A stretch of 64,000 nt of DNA from Halostagnicola sp. A-GB9-2 (GCF_030068615.1 NZ_JASJOC010000004.1:62001-126000), one strand, 5' to 3'; numbered from the stretch's first letter, positions 9,954 through 19,898 are shown. Numbers and translations: made by a program. Notes: generated by a model not told the origin, from the letters alone.

Positions 9954-10871
9954 TCACCGACCGGTCCACTTCACGATCAGGAGCGTCCCTTCAAACAGGA
10001 GGATCATCGTAATGGCCACGAAGATCGGAGCCATGAACGTCGGATCCATCGTGAACATAAACGAGAGTCCCGCGAATGCCGTCCAGAAGTAGAGTCGTTT
10101 CTCCGCGAGCCACTCTCGAGTGGTCACGCCGAGCATGATCGCGAGCATGATAAAGAGCGGTATCTGGAAGACGATCGCGAGGAAACCGGTCAGCGTGATG
10201 ACGAGGTCGAAGGTTTCACCGAGCGCGTAGGCGATGTCCGCGCTCCCTTCGGAATAGAACGTAAAGTACGAGAAGAGAATCGGGAGGACGACCAGGTACG
10301 AAAAGATCATCCCCAGTCCGCCGAGGACGACACTGGTCGGAACCGCGGCGAGGTAGTACTTGCGCTCGTTCGGGTACAGACCTGGCCGCATGAACAGGTA
10401 ACACTGATAGACGAGCATCGGCAGCGCGATCATGATCCCCAGCAACGCCGAGAGTTTGATCCGGGTCAGCCACAGCTCGAGGGGATGGTAAATGTGGGGC
10501 GGTCGTTCGGAGGCCTGCGGAACGACATCGGACCAGATGAACGCGATCGCATCCGAGGCCCACAAGATTCCGATCGCGGTCCCTGCGGCACCGAACAGAA
10601 AGACGACCGCGAGCCGCAGAACCATCTCTTCGATGTGGTCGGCGAGCGGCATCTCCTCGTCGTCCGGCGGCGTCGAGATACCGCCGATATCGTCGTCGGG
10701 GTCGGGGTACACTTCGTCTTCGTCCTGTTCCGGCTGATCACCGACGTACCCCTCGCCGTCGGTCTTCGCCTCCAGTTTCTCGTCGTCATCGGATGGCAAT
10801 GGCTCCTCGGAGCCCGTCGTGGACTCATCGGTCCGCTCGTCGTCCCCACCGCCAGCCGACTCGTCCGGCAT
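9954..10871 (-). CDS. tatC: Twin-arginine translocase subunit TatC (single-domain form)
   Basis: Predicted 305 residues. About 80 acidic, disordered residues precede the TatC domain, which opens with MPLADHIEEMVLRL (the L-x-H-x-x-E region that binds twin-arginine signals) and has six predicted membrane helices. The motif PHIYHPLELWLTRIKLSALLG and the glycine/proline-rich FMRPGLYPNERK loop are typical. Haloarchaea export most secreted proteins folded through Tat. The gene is divergent from the double-length tatC at 11130; tatA is not in the window. Confidence 0.95.
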   Translation of the reverse strand: MPDESAGGGDDERTDESTTGSEEPLPSDDDEKLEAKTDGEGYVGDQPEQDEDEVYPDPDDDIGGISTPPDDEEMPLADHIEEMVLRLAVVFLFGAAGTAIGILWASDAIAFIWSDVVPQASERPPHIYHPLELWLTRIKLSALLGIMIALPMLVYQCYLFMRPGLYPNERKYYLAAVPTSVVLGGLGMIFSYLVVLPILFSYFTFYSEGSADIAYALGETFDLVITLTGFLAIVFQIPLFIMLAIMLGVTTREWLAEKRLYFWTAFAGLSFMFTMDPTFMAPIFVAITMILLFEGTLLIVKWTGR

Positions 10872-11129
10872 CTATGGTGACATAGACCCGCCACTGGTTA
10901 TAGGCCTTTTTCTTACGAGCACTCGACGAGGACGAGCGAAGACAGTGAAAGATTCACTCTTCAAACGGGGGTATCTGTCGAATACGGTGGTATAATCTCC
11001 TGTACGGCGGGTTTCCGACACGGCACAGTGGGTACCCGACACAGGAGAGGGCCCGCACGCACCACGACTCGTTTCACACTTCCGTACTCGAAAGGTTGAT
11101 AACTGGATGTAAGTTATCCACTGACAGCA

Positions 11130-13484
11130 ATGAGTTCTGCGGTCAGCGAAGACACCGCCCGAGCTATCAACACCGGCAGGGAAACCATCGGCGCCGTTCT
11201 CTCAGGCGCCCAGGCGAACCTCCAGAAGGTGTTTATGGTCTTCGTCATCGGGTTCGTCGGCTCGTTTTACGCCCTTCGTGTCTTTATCTGGGACTTCCTC
11301 GAGGCGACGGCGCGAGCGGAGATGAGCGCGAACGTCTCCGAGGCGACGAACATCATTACCCGGACGCCGTTCGAAGTAATCCTCCTGCAGGCGAAAATCG
11401 GGATGGTGGTCGGGATCATCGTCGCGATTCCGGCGGTCATCTACTACTCTCGAGACGCCCTTCGCCAGCGCGGGCTCAAATCGGTCGTCCCCGTCTCGAA
11501 ACGGTACATGGTCGGCTTCGCGCTGACCTCGTTTACCCTGTTCTGGATCGGCCTGTTCTACGCGTACGCGATCTTCTTCCCCTACGCGTTTGACTTCCTC
11601 GCGATCGTCGCCTACGAGGCTGGCGTCGATCCGAGCTGGGGGATCACCGAATTCACCGAGTTTATGGCTCTGTTGACCATTTCGTTCGGTCTCGCGGCCC
11701 AGCTGCCGCTCCTGATGAGCGTCCTTTCCTATACGGAAATTATCTCCTATGAAACGTTCCGGGCCAAATGGCGCCACGCCCTCGTCGCCATCACGGTTTT
11801 CGGGGCGATGTTCTCCCCGCCGGACCCGTTCACGCTAATCATGTGGGCACTGCCGCTTTTCGCGCTCTACATGTTCAGTCTCGGCCTCGCGAAGGTCGTG
11901 ACAAACATTCGGCGACGCGGCGCGGCCGAACTCGACACGGGAACCGGATTCATGAAGCGACGTCTTCTCCAGTTTTCGGGGCTCTTGATTGCAATCAGCG
12001 TCGCGACGGCCGCCTTCGTGAACCAGGGCGGGTTCGACTACCTCGAGGAGTCGGTGTATCCGCTCCTCCCGTCGGGCCTAGAGCCCGGCGGACCGACCGC
12101 TCTCGAGTCGATGGCGATCGAGTACGGACTGGCCGGCGAGGCGGCGGTCGGTATCCTGATCGGACTCGGCGTCGGCTTTCTCATCCTCGTCGGCTACACA
12201 CTCATCGTCCTCCGATCGCCGGTCTATCCGCGGGCAGGAGACATTCGAAACGCCGACAGCCCCGACGACATCGACTTCGAGACCCTCGAGACCGAAGATG
12301 TCGAGGACGTATCGGCGCAGGTCTTCCTCCAGATGGACGAAGAGCAAGCCCTCGAGATCTCTCGGCAAGCGATGTACGACGAAAACAAGGCGAAAGCCGA
12401 GAAAGTTCTCAACCGGTTCGATTCGATCCAGGCCCAACAGGGCCAGTCCGGGGGCGCAGGCGGTAGCGAAGACGGATCCGGAACAGGTGCCGGCGGAGCG
12501 ACGGACGGCGATTCCGGAGCCGGCGAAAGCGAAGAAGAAGAAGAAGGGCTCTTCTCGAGTACCGCCGCGGGGATGCTCGATCCGTTCACGGAGGACGAGA
12601 CGACCGAAGACGACATCGGCGGCTACGCCTACGATATCGCGTTCATCCTCAACAGCCTGACCTCGAAGGTGTTCTACATCGTCGGGGTCTTCATGGCCGT
12701 CCTCGGCGGGACGTTCTTCGCGCTGTACCAGGGCGGGTTCACCATCATCCTGGCCCAGTTCGTCGACCGGGTTCCCGAGGACGTCCTGGTGGAAGTCGCG
12801 GAAGCAAACGACGCGAACTTGGCCGGCGACGAAACAACGACGGAGTTAATCCGCGACGCCGGGTTCGTCATCGCGCTCGATCCCGTGGAGGTCCTGATCT
12901 TCATGGTCAAGGTGAGTACGATCCTGGCGATCATCTCCATCCTCCCGCTGGTCCTGTACTGGGCCTGGCCGGCCCTCAAGGAGCGCGGACTCGTCTCGGG
13001 CAACGCGCGAGTCGCGCTGATCTGGGGCGTGACGATGCTCGTCGGCTTCGCCGTCGGACTCCTGCTGGGATTCTACTGGATCGCCCCGGCGGTCATCTCC
13101 TATCTCATCACCGACGCCGTCAACAACGGGATGGACGTCACCTACCGGATCAACAGCTTCTCGTGGCTCGTGATTTACACGACGCTGGGCGTCGGCTTCC
13201 TCTTTAACATCATCGTCACGATGGCGATGTTCCACGTCGGTGGCGTCGTCAACTACCGGACGATGCTCGAGCAGTGGCGGCCCGTCGTCGTTGGCGTCTT
13301 CGTGATCGCGGCCTTCGCGAGTCCGAAAGGAATCCTGACGATGATCGCGCTCGCGACGCCGATCGCGCTCACCTACGTTTTCGGACTGGTCGTCCTGTAC
13401 GTGCTCACAGCCGGCGGGCGGCTCTTCGGTGGCAACGGCGGGGGCGGGGAGCCCGAACCGGAGACCGGTGCCGTCGCCGAATGA
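11130..13484 (+). CDS. tatC2: Double-length TatC (TatCt type, two fused TatC domains)
   Basis: Predicted 784 residues containing two TatC-like halves. The first (about residues 20-380) has motifs such as NLQKVFMVFVIGFVGSFYAL and YYSRDALRQRGLKSVVPVSKRY. An acidic, glycine-rich linker (about 395-480) follows. The second half (about 490-770) contains SLTSKVFYIVGVFMAVLGG and YWAWPALKERGLVSGNARV. About fourteen membrane segments are expected. This architecture is known from haloarchaea, where it works with TatA and single TatC. It is transcribed away from tatC, with a 258-base gap between them. Confidence 0.95.
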   Translation: MSSAVSEDTARAINTGRETIGAVLSGAQANLQKVFMVFVIGFVGSFYALRVFIWDFLEATARAEMSANVSEATNIITRTPFEVILLQAKIGMVVGIIVAIPAVIYYSRDALRQRGLKSVVPVSKRYMVGFALTSFTLFWIGLFYAYAIFFPYAFDFLAIVAYEAGVDPSWGITEFTEFMALLTISFGLAAQLPLLMSVLSYTEIISYETFRAKWRHALVAITVFGAMFSPPDPFTLIMWALPLFALYMFSLGLAKVVTNIRRRGAAELDTGTGFMKRRLLQFSGLLIAISVATAAFVNQGGFDYLEESVYPLLPSGLEPGGPTALESMAIEYGLAGEAAVGILIGLGVGFLILVGYTLIVLRSPVYPRAGDIRNADSPDDIDFETLETEDVEDVSAQVFLQMDEEQALEISRQAMYDENKAKAEKVLNRFDSIQAQQGQSGGAGGSEDGSGTGAGGATDGDSGAGESEEEEEGLFSSTAAGMLDPFTEDETTEDDIGGYAYDIAFILNSLTSKVFYIVGVFMAVLGGTFFALYQGGFTIILAQFVDRVPEDVLVEVAEANDANLAGDETTTELIRDAGFVIALDPVEVLIFMVKVSTILAIISILPLVLYWAWPALKERGLVSGNARVALIWGVTMLVGFAVGLLLGFYWIAPAVISYLITDAVNNGMDVTYRINSFSWLVIYTTLGVGFLFNIIVTMAMFHVGGVVNYRTMLEQWRPVVVGVFVIAAFASPKGILTMIALATPIALTYVFGLVVLYVLTAGGRLFGGNGGGGEPEPETGAVAE

Positions 13485-13615
13485 TCGGCGGAACGGCGAG
13501 TTCCCGCGGTCGACGGTACGTTTCCCGATTGTTCATTTTCAGCCGTCACCGCTCTCTCGGTAGCATCGAAGCCTCGGATGGAAACGTTAAGGGATAACAC
13601 TACAAACCGCCTCGT

Positions 13616-13792
13616 ATGCCCAAAATCAGCGTCGAAATCCCACAGGAACTCCTCGACGACCTCGATGCCCACGTCGGCGACGACGGAAAATTCGTCAACC
13701 GAAGCGACGCGATCCGATCGTCGATCCGCAAAAACCTCGACATCCTCGACGAAATTGATGACCGACACGACCGCCTCGAGACAGACCAATGA
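13616..13792 (+). CDS. Ribbon-helix-helix (CopG/Arc-type) DNA-binding protein
   Basis: A 58-residue protein beginning MPKISVEIPQELLDDLDAHV. A short beta strand is followed by two helices (LLDDLDAHVG and RSDAIRSSIRKNLD), the classic RHH fold, with FVNRSDAIR as the turn signature. RHH proteins bind DNA as dimers with the strand in the major groove. A TATA-like CGTTAAG (13585-13591) lies about 25 bases before ATG, so the transcript may be leaderless. No partner toxin is adjacent, so a stand-alone regulator is more likely than an antitoxin. The target is unknown. Confidence 0.85.
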   Translation: MPKISVEIPQELLDDLDAHVGDDGKFVNRSDAIRSSIRKNLDILDEIDDRHDRLETDQ

Positions 13793-14002
13793 ACGTGAAA
13801 CCGGGGGAAGCCCGATGACGACTCGAGCGGTAATGAATTCCGCGCCAGATAGCACCAGTAACCGAAACAGAATTTATCTGTAATAAACGGCCTTAACATT
13901 CAAGCAGTGTCTTACCCGCCAGCAGAGATATCCAGTTACTATCACCTATTCGTTTGCCACTGCTCCCAGTGGAACCCGACGAATCACTGTGGTGATATCC
14001 TG

Positions 14003-14227
14003 ATGGAACGAACGACCGAAATACCCGCAACCGACGTTACGCAGTGTGCCCTCCACGAGGCGACCGGACACCTCTACGATGCGCTCGCGGAGGCGAATTT
14101 ACAGGACGAACAGATTCCGACGGCGGTCTTCGACTCAGTCGAGGAGTTGTACATCGCGACCGCCGAGCGATCGTTGGCGAGCGTCGAGATCAGCTACGAA
14201 CTCGAGGAGGAGTCATCCTCGAGCTAA
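14003..14227 (+). CDS. Small acidic conserved-looking protein, function unknown
   Basis: Predicted 74 residues from ATG 14003 (MERTTEIPATDVTQCALHEA), ending in an acidic serine-rich tail. Mostly helical prediction: ALHEATGHLYDALAEANL and VFDSVEELYIATAERSLASVEISYEL. The open frame extends to 13907, but the upstream residues have unusual composition for this genome. One Cys is present. I recognise no domain. It lies between the RHH gene and the convergent rlmE gene. Confidence 0.65.
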   Translation: MERTTEIPATDVTQCALHEATGHLYDALAEANLQDEQIPTAVFDSVEELYIATAERSLASVEISYELEEESSSS

Positions 14228-14279
14228 CACGGACTCGAGCGCACGGTTCGGCGAGCGACGTGAGGGCGAACCGCGGCAG

Positions 14280-15056
14280 TCAGTCTCGGTCCAGGCGCTG
14301 TGCGAAGCCGAAGTTCGGCTTGACGTCTTCGACTTTCACCGTCACCGTTTGGCCCTCCTCGGCGCCGGGAACGAACAGTCGATAGCCTTCGACGGAGGCG
14401 ATTCCGTCGCCTTCCTCGCCGACATCGACGATCTCGACCTCGAGTTCGTCCCCCGTTCTGACCGGGGAGGTGAGTCGCCCCTTGCCGATGAGATAGATCT
14501 CCGAGGACTCCTTGCGCGACGCCTTCGGACTCGTCGCGCGGACGTACTGAAACTCCGCTTCGACGTCCTCGCGGAACGCGTCGACGTCCGGCCCCTCGAA
14601 CACCTTCACGATGAAGTCCCCGCCGGTGTCGAGCAGTTCCAGCGACGTCTCGAACGCCTGTCGAGCGAGGTGGAGCGAGCGAGCCTGATCGAGGTGGTAC
14701 TCGCCGGTCATGTTCGGTGCCATGTCGGAAACGACCACGTCGACGACACCATCCGCCGTATCGGTAACTCGATCCCGCGTTCGGTCCTCGGTCATGTCGC
14801 CGCGAACGGTCTCGATGTTGTCGTGGTCCTCAAGCGGTTTGATCCGCTGGAGGTCGACCCCGATGACGGTTCCCTGCGGACCGACGCGCTCGGCGGCGAC
14901 CTGAAGCCAGCCGCCTGGCGCGGCCCCGAGGTCGACGACGGTGTCCCCCTGGTCGATGGCGTTCTCGAGGTCGGCGAGCTGTTTGAGCTTGTAGGCCGCT
15001 CGAGAGCGATACCCTTCCTGCTTGGACTTGTTGTAGTAGTGATCTTTCCCAGTCAT
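14280..15056 (-). CDS. rlmE: 23S rRNA (uridine-2'-O-)-methyltransferase RlmE/FtsJ with TRAM domain
   Basis: Predicted 258 residues starting [20 protein letters not shown]. The FtsJ core includes RAAYKLKQL, the SAM-binding [15 protein letters not shown] and [10 protein letters not shown], with the K-D-K-E catalytic set expected in RAAYK, SDMAP, VKVF and the C-terminal strand. The last ~60 residues ([22 protein letters not shown]) form a TRAM RNA-binding domain, common in haloarchaeal members. ATG 15056 is chosen over longer frames because the family starts with this K/Y-rich segment. It is divergent from pcn. Confidence 0.93.
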   Translation of the reverse strand: MTGKDHYYNKSKQEGYRSRAAYKLKQLADLENAIDQGDTVVDLGAAPGGWLQVAAERVGPQGTVIGVDLQRIKPLEDHDNIETVRGDMTEDRTRDRVTDTADGVVDVVVSDMAPNMTGEYHLDQARSLHLARQAFETSLELLDTGGDFIVKVFEGPDVDAFREDVEAEFQYVRATSPKASRKESSEIYLIGKGRLTSPVRTGDELEVEIVDVGEEGDGIASVEGYRLFVPGAEEGQTVTVKVEDVKPNFGFAQRLDRD

Positions 15057-15214
15057 CAGTACCTCGCCAGATCCCGTGCTGTTCGTCCGCACGAGCGAAA
15101 CGAATATCGGTTCATACACGAACGACGCCGTCGACGCTGATAGGCGTGACGCACCTGCGGTCTCCGTCGATCGGCGACGACCGGCGACAACTCCGATCGA
15201 CCGCAAAAGGTGGC

Positions 15215-15221
15215 TTTTTAT
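15215..15221 (+). promoter_or_regulatory. TATA-like element of pcn
   Basis: TTTTTAT is centred about 29 bases before the PCNA start codon. That spacing would put transcription initiation at or just before ATG, as for many leaderless haloarchaeal mRNAs. No ribosome-binding sequence is seen before the ATG. Confidence 0.5.
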
Positions 15222-15246
15222 GCGGACCGTCCGTAGCCCGTCACAT

Positions 15247-15990
15247 ATGTTCAAGGCCATCGTGAGCGCGGAAACACTCACCAGCACGCTCGACTCAATC
15301 AGTGTGTTGGTCGACGAGTGCAAGATTCACCTCGAGGAAGAAGGCCTCGAGATTCGGGCCGTCGACCCCGCAAACGTCGGGATGGTCGACCTCTCGCTCG
15401 ATGCAGCCGCGTTCGAATCGTACGAAGCGGACGGCGGACTGATCGGCGTCGATCTCTCGCGACTCGAAGATATCGCGGGCATGGCTGAATCCGGCCAGCT
15501 CATCCAGTTCGAACTCGACGAAGAGACGCGAAAGCTCCACATCCAGATCGACGGACTCGAGTACACGCTCGCGCTCATCGATCCGGATTCGATCCGGCAG
15601 GAGCCCGACATTCCTGATCTCGACCTTCCCGCGGAGGTCGTTCTCGAGGGCAAAGACCTCAACAGATCGGTTACAGCCGCCGACATGGTGTCGGATCACA
15701 TCGCGCTGGGCGTCGACGAAACCGACGAGTTCTTCTACGTCAACGCGGAGGGAGACACCGACGACGTTCACCTCGAGTTGACTCGAGACGATCTGATCGA
15801 TCTTCAGGTCGGTCCGGCGCGCTCGCTGTTCTCGCTCGACTATCTAAAGGACATGAACAAGGCGATTCCCTCCGACACCGAAGTGACTCTCGCGCTCGGC
15901 GAGGAGTTCCCGATCAAGATGTACTTCGGGTTTGCCGAAGGGGACGGGCAGGTCACGTACATGCTCGCACCGCGGATTCAGAGCGACTAG
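15247..15990 (+). CDS. pcn: DNA polymerase sliding clamp PCNA
   Basis: Predicted 247 residues, the normal archaeal PCNA length, starting [19 protein letters not shown]. Signatures are [27 protein letters not shown], the interdomain connecting loop region [20 protein letters not shown] and the C-terminal [10 protein letters not shown]. It forms a trimeric ring that tethers polymerases, FEN1 and ligase to DNA. priL lies 1.8 kb downstream on the same strand, separated by a HalOD1 gene and a leftward hydrolase gene. Confidence 0.97.
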   Translation: MFKAIVSAETLTSTLDSISVLVDECKIHLEEEGLEIRAVDPANVGMVDLSLDAAAFESYEADGGLIGVDLSRLEDIAGMAESGQLIQFELDEETRKLHIQIDGLEYTLALIDPDSIRQEPDIPDLDLPAEVVLEGKDLNRSVTAADMVSDHIALGVDETDEFFYVNAEGDTDDVHLELTRDDLIDLQVGPARSLFSLDYLKDMNKAIPSDTEVTLALGEEFPIKMYFGFAEGDGQVTYMLAPRIQSD

Positions 15991-16211
15991 CGAACCGATC
16001 GGCGGACACTACTGATTCTGGAGTCTTCGAACCGGTTCGAAGCGACAGCGACGGGGCGGCCACGGGTCTCGTCGAACGAGGGAGCTGACTTTCGCAAGTG
16101 AAGATCCAACCGGAGTGACTGCAACAATCGAGTGACCGTCAAATGGGGGAGTATGTAAGGAGAGAACATGGAAAGGGGAGGAGTTACCGTCCCCAAACCG
16201 CTAGAGAGAAT

Positions 16212-16526
16212 ATGGTCTCTTCCGACGATTCTGCAGGTTCTCCGTCGAGTCACGTTATCTCGGTCGGCGGGCGACAACCGAGCGAAGCCCTCATCTCCGC
16301 AGTCGCAACGCTCGCGGGAACGGAACCCACATCGTTGCCGCCGCTGTACGACGTGGTCGACCCCGAGGCCCTCGATTCGCTCTACGAACACGTTCGAGAG
16401 CACAACGGAAGCTCCTCGAGCGATCACCAGATAACGTTCCCCTACGTGGGGTACGAAGTCCGTGTCGGGTTCGACGGGCGGATTCGACTCGAGCCGGGCT
16501 CGCCGAACGGACAGCAAAACAGCTGA
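16212..16526 (+). CDS. HalOD1 output-domain protein
   Basis: Predicted 104 residues from ATG 16212 (MVSSDDSAGSPSSHVISVGG). The core PSEALISAVATLAGTEPTSLPPLYDVVDPEALDSL and YVGYEVRVGFDGRIRLEP match the haloarchaeal HalOD1 fold, found alone or at the ends of signalling proteins. Its biochemical role is not established; a signalling or regulatory output role is family inference. The longer frame from 16143 adds basic residues unlike the family. Confidence 0.82.
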   Translation: MVSSDDSAGSPSSHVISVGGRQPSEALISAVATLAGTEPTSLPPLYDVVDPEALDSLYEHVREHNGSSSSDHQITFPYVGYEVRVGFDGRIRLEPGSPNGQQNS

Positions 16527-16707
16527 TCGACGCCGGTGGCCCGAACGGGGCGAACCGCCCGCGAACCTCCGCAAGAACGGGTCGCGATGCAACGCCGTGG
16601 AGATGGGAGCCCTCGGTAGCGTTCGAGAAATGGCCCCCCCTCGTGATGAGAAGACGCGAACGTCTCGAATCCTAACGGAGCCGGTCCCATTTTCGGGAGC
16701 GAAGTGC

Positions 16708-17580
16708 TCAATCTTGTTCGTGCAGGAACGAGCGCACGCACTCGGTTACTTCGTCGCTTTCCTCGATGAAAAAGCAGTGTGAGCCGCCGTCGATGGTCTC
16801 GAGGCGCGTCTCCGGGATTTTCTTCTCGAGCAACCGAGCGTTTTCGACGGGAACGACTCGGTCCGCGGTTCCGTGAAGGACGAGCGTCGGCGCTCGAATC
16901 TGGTCCAATCGGTCGCCGACATCGAAATCCAGCGCCGCGCCAGCTTGCGCTTCGCGTGCGGGTTCGGGTGCGTCCTGCTCGAGTCGCCACTCGATGATCC
17001 GGTCCATCAGATGGGGATTCCGGTTGGTGAATCGCTCGGTAAACGCCGGTCGCATTCGATGACGGAGTTTCTCTCGTTCGCTCGCGCCGTCGGGCGCCGA
17101 GAAGAGGTGCTCCTGGGTTTCCTCGGGAATCGGAACCGCGTCCGTTCCGCCGTGGGTCGTACAACACAGCGTGAGCGACTTCGCTCGCGAGTACTCGAGG
17201 GCGTACTGTAGGGCGATCATCCCGCCCATGCTGGCTCCAACGAGATGAGCGTTGAAGATGCCGGCATCCTCGAGGACGGCCTCGAGGTCCGCGGCAAGTC
17301 CCTCGATCGAGTAGCTCAGGGGCTTCAGGAGGAGCGGTGAGCGAACCCTACCCGGGAGCTTCGAAACGACCGGGGGGAGCCCGGCATCCGACCGACCGGT
17401 TCCGCGGTTGTCGGGGGCGATCACGTCGAACTCCTCCGAGATTCCTTCGCGTTGCCAGCGCCACATCCATCGGCCGTAGCCGAGGCCCTGGACGAAGACG
17501 ACTGGGTCGCTCGTCGTCCCGCCCTCGCTCCCGTCTCGCTCGTAGTAGATCGACACGCCGTCTCGAGTGACCCGTGGCAT
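16708..17580 (-). CDS. Alpha/beta-fold hydrolase
   Basis: Predicted 290 residues starting MPRVTRDGVSIYYERDGSEG. The oxyanion-region FVQGLGYGRWMW, the DNRGTGRSDAG motif, the nucleophile elbow GASMGG, the acid-region HGTADRVVPVENA and the catalytic His in DGGSHCFFIEE are all in order. No signal peptide is present, so it is probably cytoplasmic. Substrate is unknown; esterase, lactonase and enol-lactonase members share this pattern. The chosen start gives the usual length; the frame extends upstream to 17868 with basic, unrelated residues. Confidence 0.9.
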   Translation of the reverse strand: MPRVTRDGVSIYYERDGSEGGTTSDPVVFVQGLGYGRWMWRWQREGISEEFDVIAPDNRGTGRSDAGLPPVVSKLPGRVRSPLLLKPLSYSIEGLAADLEAVLEDAGIFNAHLVGASMGGMIALQYALEYSRAKSLTLCCTTHGGTDAVPIPEETQEHLFSAPDGASEREKLRHRMRPAFTERFTNRNPHLMDRIIEWRLEQDAPEPAREAQAGAALDFDVGDRLDQIRAPTLVLHGTADRVVPVENARLLEKKIPETRLETIDGGSHCFFIEESDEVTECVRSFLHEQD

Positions 17581-17756
17581 ACGTCGATCAACGTGTCGAA
17601 CGGTCTTGAAATCGATCATCCGCGAACCGATGACTGAACGGTGGGACGGACCCGGACAGTTGTACGTCGAGACAGGACACCGACGCCGGCCCGCGAGTGA
17701 CTCGCGGGTAGACCGAACAGCCACTTCCAAGTCGCCCGGTCGCCGACAATCAGCGC

Positions 17757-17763
17757 GTTTAAC
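17757..17763 (+). promoter_or_regulatory. TATA-like element of priL
   Basis: GTTTAAC lies about 26-32 bases before the priL ATG at 17789, a spacing that suggests a leaderless or nearly leaderless transcript. No other AT-rich motif occurs in the GC-rich stretch before it. Confidence 0.4.
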
Positions 17764-17788
17764 CTGCACCAGTAATATCGTCTTATCG

Positions 17789-18862
17789 ATGCAGCGACTG
17801 CACGCCCGATACCCCTTCCTCGAGGCAGCCCGCGACTCGGTCGCCACGGAGGCCGTCGATCTGGCCACCGTGGTCGAGCAGGACCGGGACGTCGTCGATC
17901 GCGCCCGCGAGCGCGTCGTCGCCTCCCTCGAGGAGGGGACGACGGGCGAGGGCCACCGGGAGCCCCGCGTGGAACTGCTGTCCTATCCCGTCGCACGGGT
18001 GCTCGTTTCGCTGGTTAACGAGTCAATACTGGTTCGCAAGTACGCTCGAGCCGAAGCCGAAACGGCCTTCGATCGGTTTACGGACGATCTCGAGGATACA
18101 ACGGAGCTAAAGAGCGTCGAGACGACGGGGCTCGACCTCGAGGACCTCTTCTCGGAGTTCGACCTCGACGAGTCGGTTCGGACGACTGGTGGAGGCGAGT
18201 ATCGAATCGACGTCGGAACGTATCTCCCCCTCGCCGGCGATCTCTGGGAGGACGAGTGGCGACTCGTCAACCAACCCCTCGGCGATGGCGACGTGCCGGT
18301 CGACGAGACGGAGTTGCTGACGCTGCTTCGGGAGGCCGTCCGCGAGCGGATCGAGGACGGGCTGCCGTTCGACGTTCCCGACGCTATCGGCGCAGAACTC
18401 GAGGACGAGGCCGAAGAGATCCGCGAAGTACTGTCGGAAATGGACCTAACTCGAGAGATCGATACCGTCGTTCCGGATCTCTTCCCGCCGTGTATGAAGG
18501 CGCTTCTCGATCAGATTCAAAAGGGCGAACACCTGCCCCATCACTCCCGCTTTGCGATCACGGCGTTTCTCGCAAGCATCGGGATGGAAACCGACGACAT
18601 CGTCGATCTCTACCGAGTCAACTCCTCGTTCGGCGAGGAGATGACGAGATACCAGACGGATCACATCCGGGGCGATACCTCCCCGACCGAGTACTCGCCG
18701 CCCTCGTGTGCGACGATGCAGTCCTACGGCGACTGCGTGAACAAAGACGACCTCTGCGAGGAGATTCCACACCCGATGGCCTACTACGAAAATCGCATCG
18801 ACGACGCCGACGACGACGAACTCGAGGACTGGCGAGAGGCCACGGCCGAAGGCGATGCCTGA
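17789..18862 (+). CDS. priL: DNA primase large subunit PriL
   Basis: Predicted 357 residues from MQRLHARYPFLEAARDSVA. Four cysteines positioned to hold the [4Fe-4S] cluster of PriL are visible: Cys235 (FPPCMKALL), Cys307 (PPSCATMQSYG), Cys316 and Cys323 (GDCVNKDDLC). The segment HHSRFAITAFLASIGM is the typical primase large-subunit helix preceding them. PriL supports PriS in making primers and handing them to polymerase. The catalytic subunit gene priS is not in the window. The upstream extension to 17567 overlaps the divergent hydrolase gene and is rejected. Confidence 0.95.
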   Translation: MQRLHARYPFLEAARDSVATEAVDLATVVEQDRDVVDRARERVVASLEEGTTGEGHREPRVELLSYPVARVLVSLVNESILVRKYARAEAETAFDRFTDDLEDTTELKSVETTGLDLEDLFSEFDLDESVRTTGGGEYRIDVGTYLPLAGDLWEDEWRLVNQPLGDGDVPVDETELLTLLREAVRERIEDGLPFDVPDAIGAELEDEAEEIREVLSEMDLTREIDTVVPDLFPPCMKALLDQIQKGEHLPHHSRFAITAFLASIGMETDDIVDLYRVNSSFGEEMTRYQTDHIRGDTSPTEYSPPSCATMQSYGDCVNKDDLCEEIPHPMAYYENRIDDADDDELEDWREATAEGDA

Positions 18863-19041
18863 TAGGGTCGTTCGCAACTGCTTTCAGCCAGCCTGAGCAG
18901 AGAACGAGGTTCGGGGAACGAAACCGCCGACGGAGTCTCTACGCCGGGAGAGAATTACGAACGACTCTCTGAAGCGATCGAGGCTCCTCGAGCGGAGCAA
19001 AGCTGACGCGAGAAAGACTGTGACTCACAGCCGGTGTCGGC

Positions 19042-19428
19042 TCAATCGCGAAACTCTTCGGGTGCTTGCTTTCTGGCTTCCTCCTCTATTTCCGCCAGCG
19101 CTTTCTCCTGATCGTCTCGAGCGAGCCCGCCCGATTCGACGTGGCGGCCCGTATACTGTCGAGACGGGATCGCGTTCCAGACGGAGTTACCGTCCGAATC
19201 AACGGACTCTCCACCGCCGTCATCCCCAGTAGCCCCGGGTTCGGTTGCTCCGTCCGAACTCGAGCGAGCGGAAACGAGCCACGAAACGAGGATAACGGCG
19301 AGGGCCAGTCCGAGGAGGACGCCGACCCAGCGTTCGCCAACCTCGGCGACAGCGCCGGAGACCAACAGGATGAGCATGAGGCCGATCACGATCCGCTGAA
19401 CCCACGCCGGGACGGTCAGATTGCTCAT
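19042..19428 (-). CDS. Small membrane protein with acidic cytosolic tail, unknown function
   Basis: Predicted 128 residues. MSNLTVPAWVQRIVIGLMLILLVSG and WVGVLLGLALAVILVSWLVSA are two membrane helices. The rest is hydrophilic and acidic, with a charged helical end (DDQEKALAEIEEEARKQ). No catalytic motif is seen. A similar-sized membrane protein is encoded on the same strand at 19511-19768, and the two may be cotranscribed. I do not recognise a named domain. Confidence 0.7.
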   Translation of the reverse strand: MSNLTVPAWVQRIVIGLMLILLVSGAVAEVGERWVGVLLGLALAVILVSWLVSARSSSDGATEPGATGDDGGGESVDSDGNSVWNAIPSRQYTGRHVESGGLARDDQEKALAEIEEEARKQAPEEFRD

Positions 19429-19510
19429 ACGGAAATGTTGTTCCTCCTACCAGAAATAAGTTGGTCGGCTATCAGTATGACAGAAAACGTTCGACGGGCG
19501 TCGAATCGAC

Positions 19511-19768
19511 CTATATCGAACTCTGGGCCTCGGGCTCGTCCTCGAGACCGTCTTCGGGGTCGTTCAGAACGTACGCGAGGACGATTCCCACGGCGACGAG
19601 CAAGAACACGAAGCCGACGATGGCTGCAACGAGCATTTCGCCACCTTCGGGAGAAAGCGCGTTATTGGTCCCGCTGTAGGTAGACCCGATGTGAACCATG
19701 GTCCCGATCATAACGGCGACCGAGAAAACGGCTACGATGATTTCGATGATTCGCTCACGCTCGAGCAT
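19511..19768 (-). CDS. Small two-helix membrane protein, unknown function
   Basis: Predicted 85 residues from MLERERIIEIIVAVFSVAVM. Two hydrophobic helices (IIEIIVAVFSVAVMIGTMVHIG and MLVAAIVGFVFLLVAVGIVLAYVL) flank a short polar loop, and the C-terminus is acidic (NDPEDGLEDEPEAQ). The internal ATG at 19768 is preferred to 19855 because the upstream stretch is not membrane-like. The size and pattern fit small haloarchaeal membrane proteins without assigned function. Confidence 0.7.
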   Translation of the reverse strand: MLERERIIEIIVAVFSVAVMIGTMVHIGSTYSGTNNALSPEGGEMLVAAIVGFVFLLVAVGIVLAYVLNDPEDGLEDEPEAQSSI

Positions 19769-19898
19769 TGACTGGTGATTTCGCCGGATCGCTGAAAAAC
19801 GTATCGAAGGCGTCGTCCACGCGAAAAGATCGGCCTCAGCATAGCGATCGAGCACGAAATTATCGAGTGGGTCGAACGAAACGGAGGAAATAGCTAAT

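Noticed and set aside
9691-9969. 92-codon leftward frame upstream of nasA
   Set aside because: It overlaps the tatC stop region, has low acidity for this genome and no family features.
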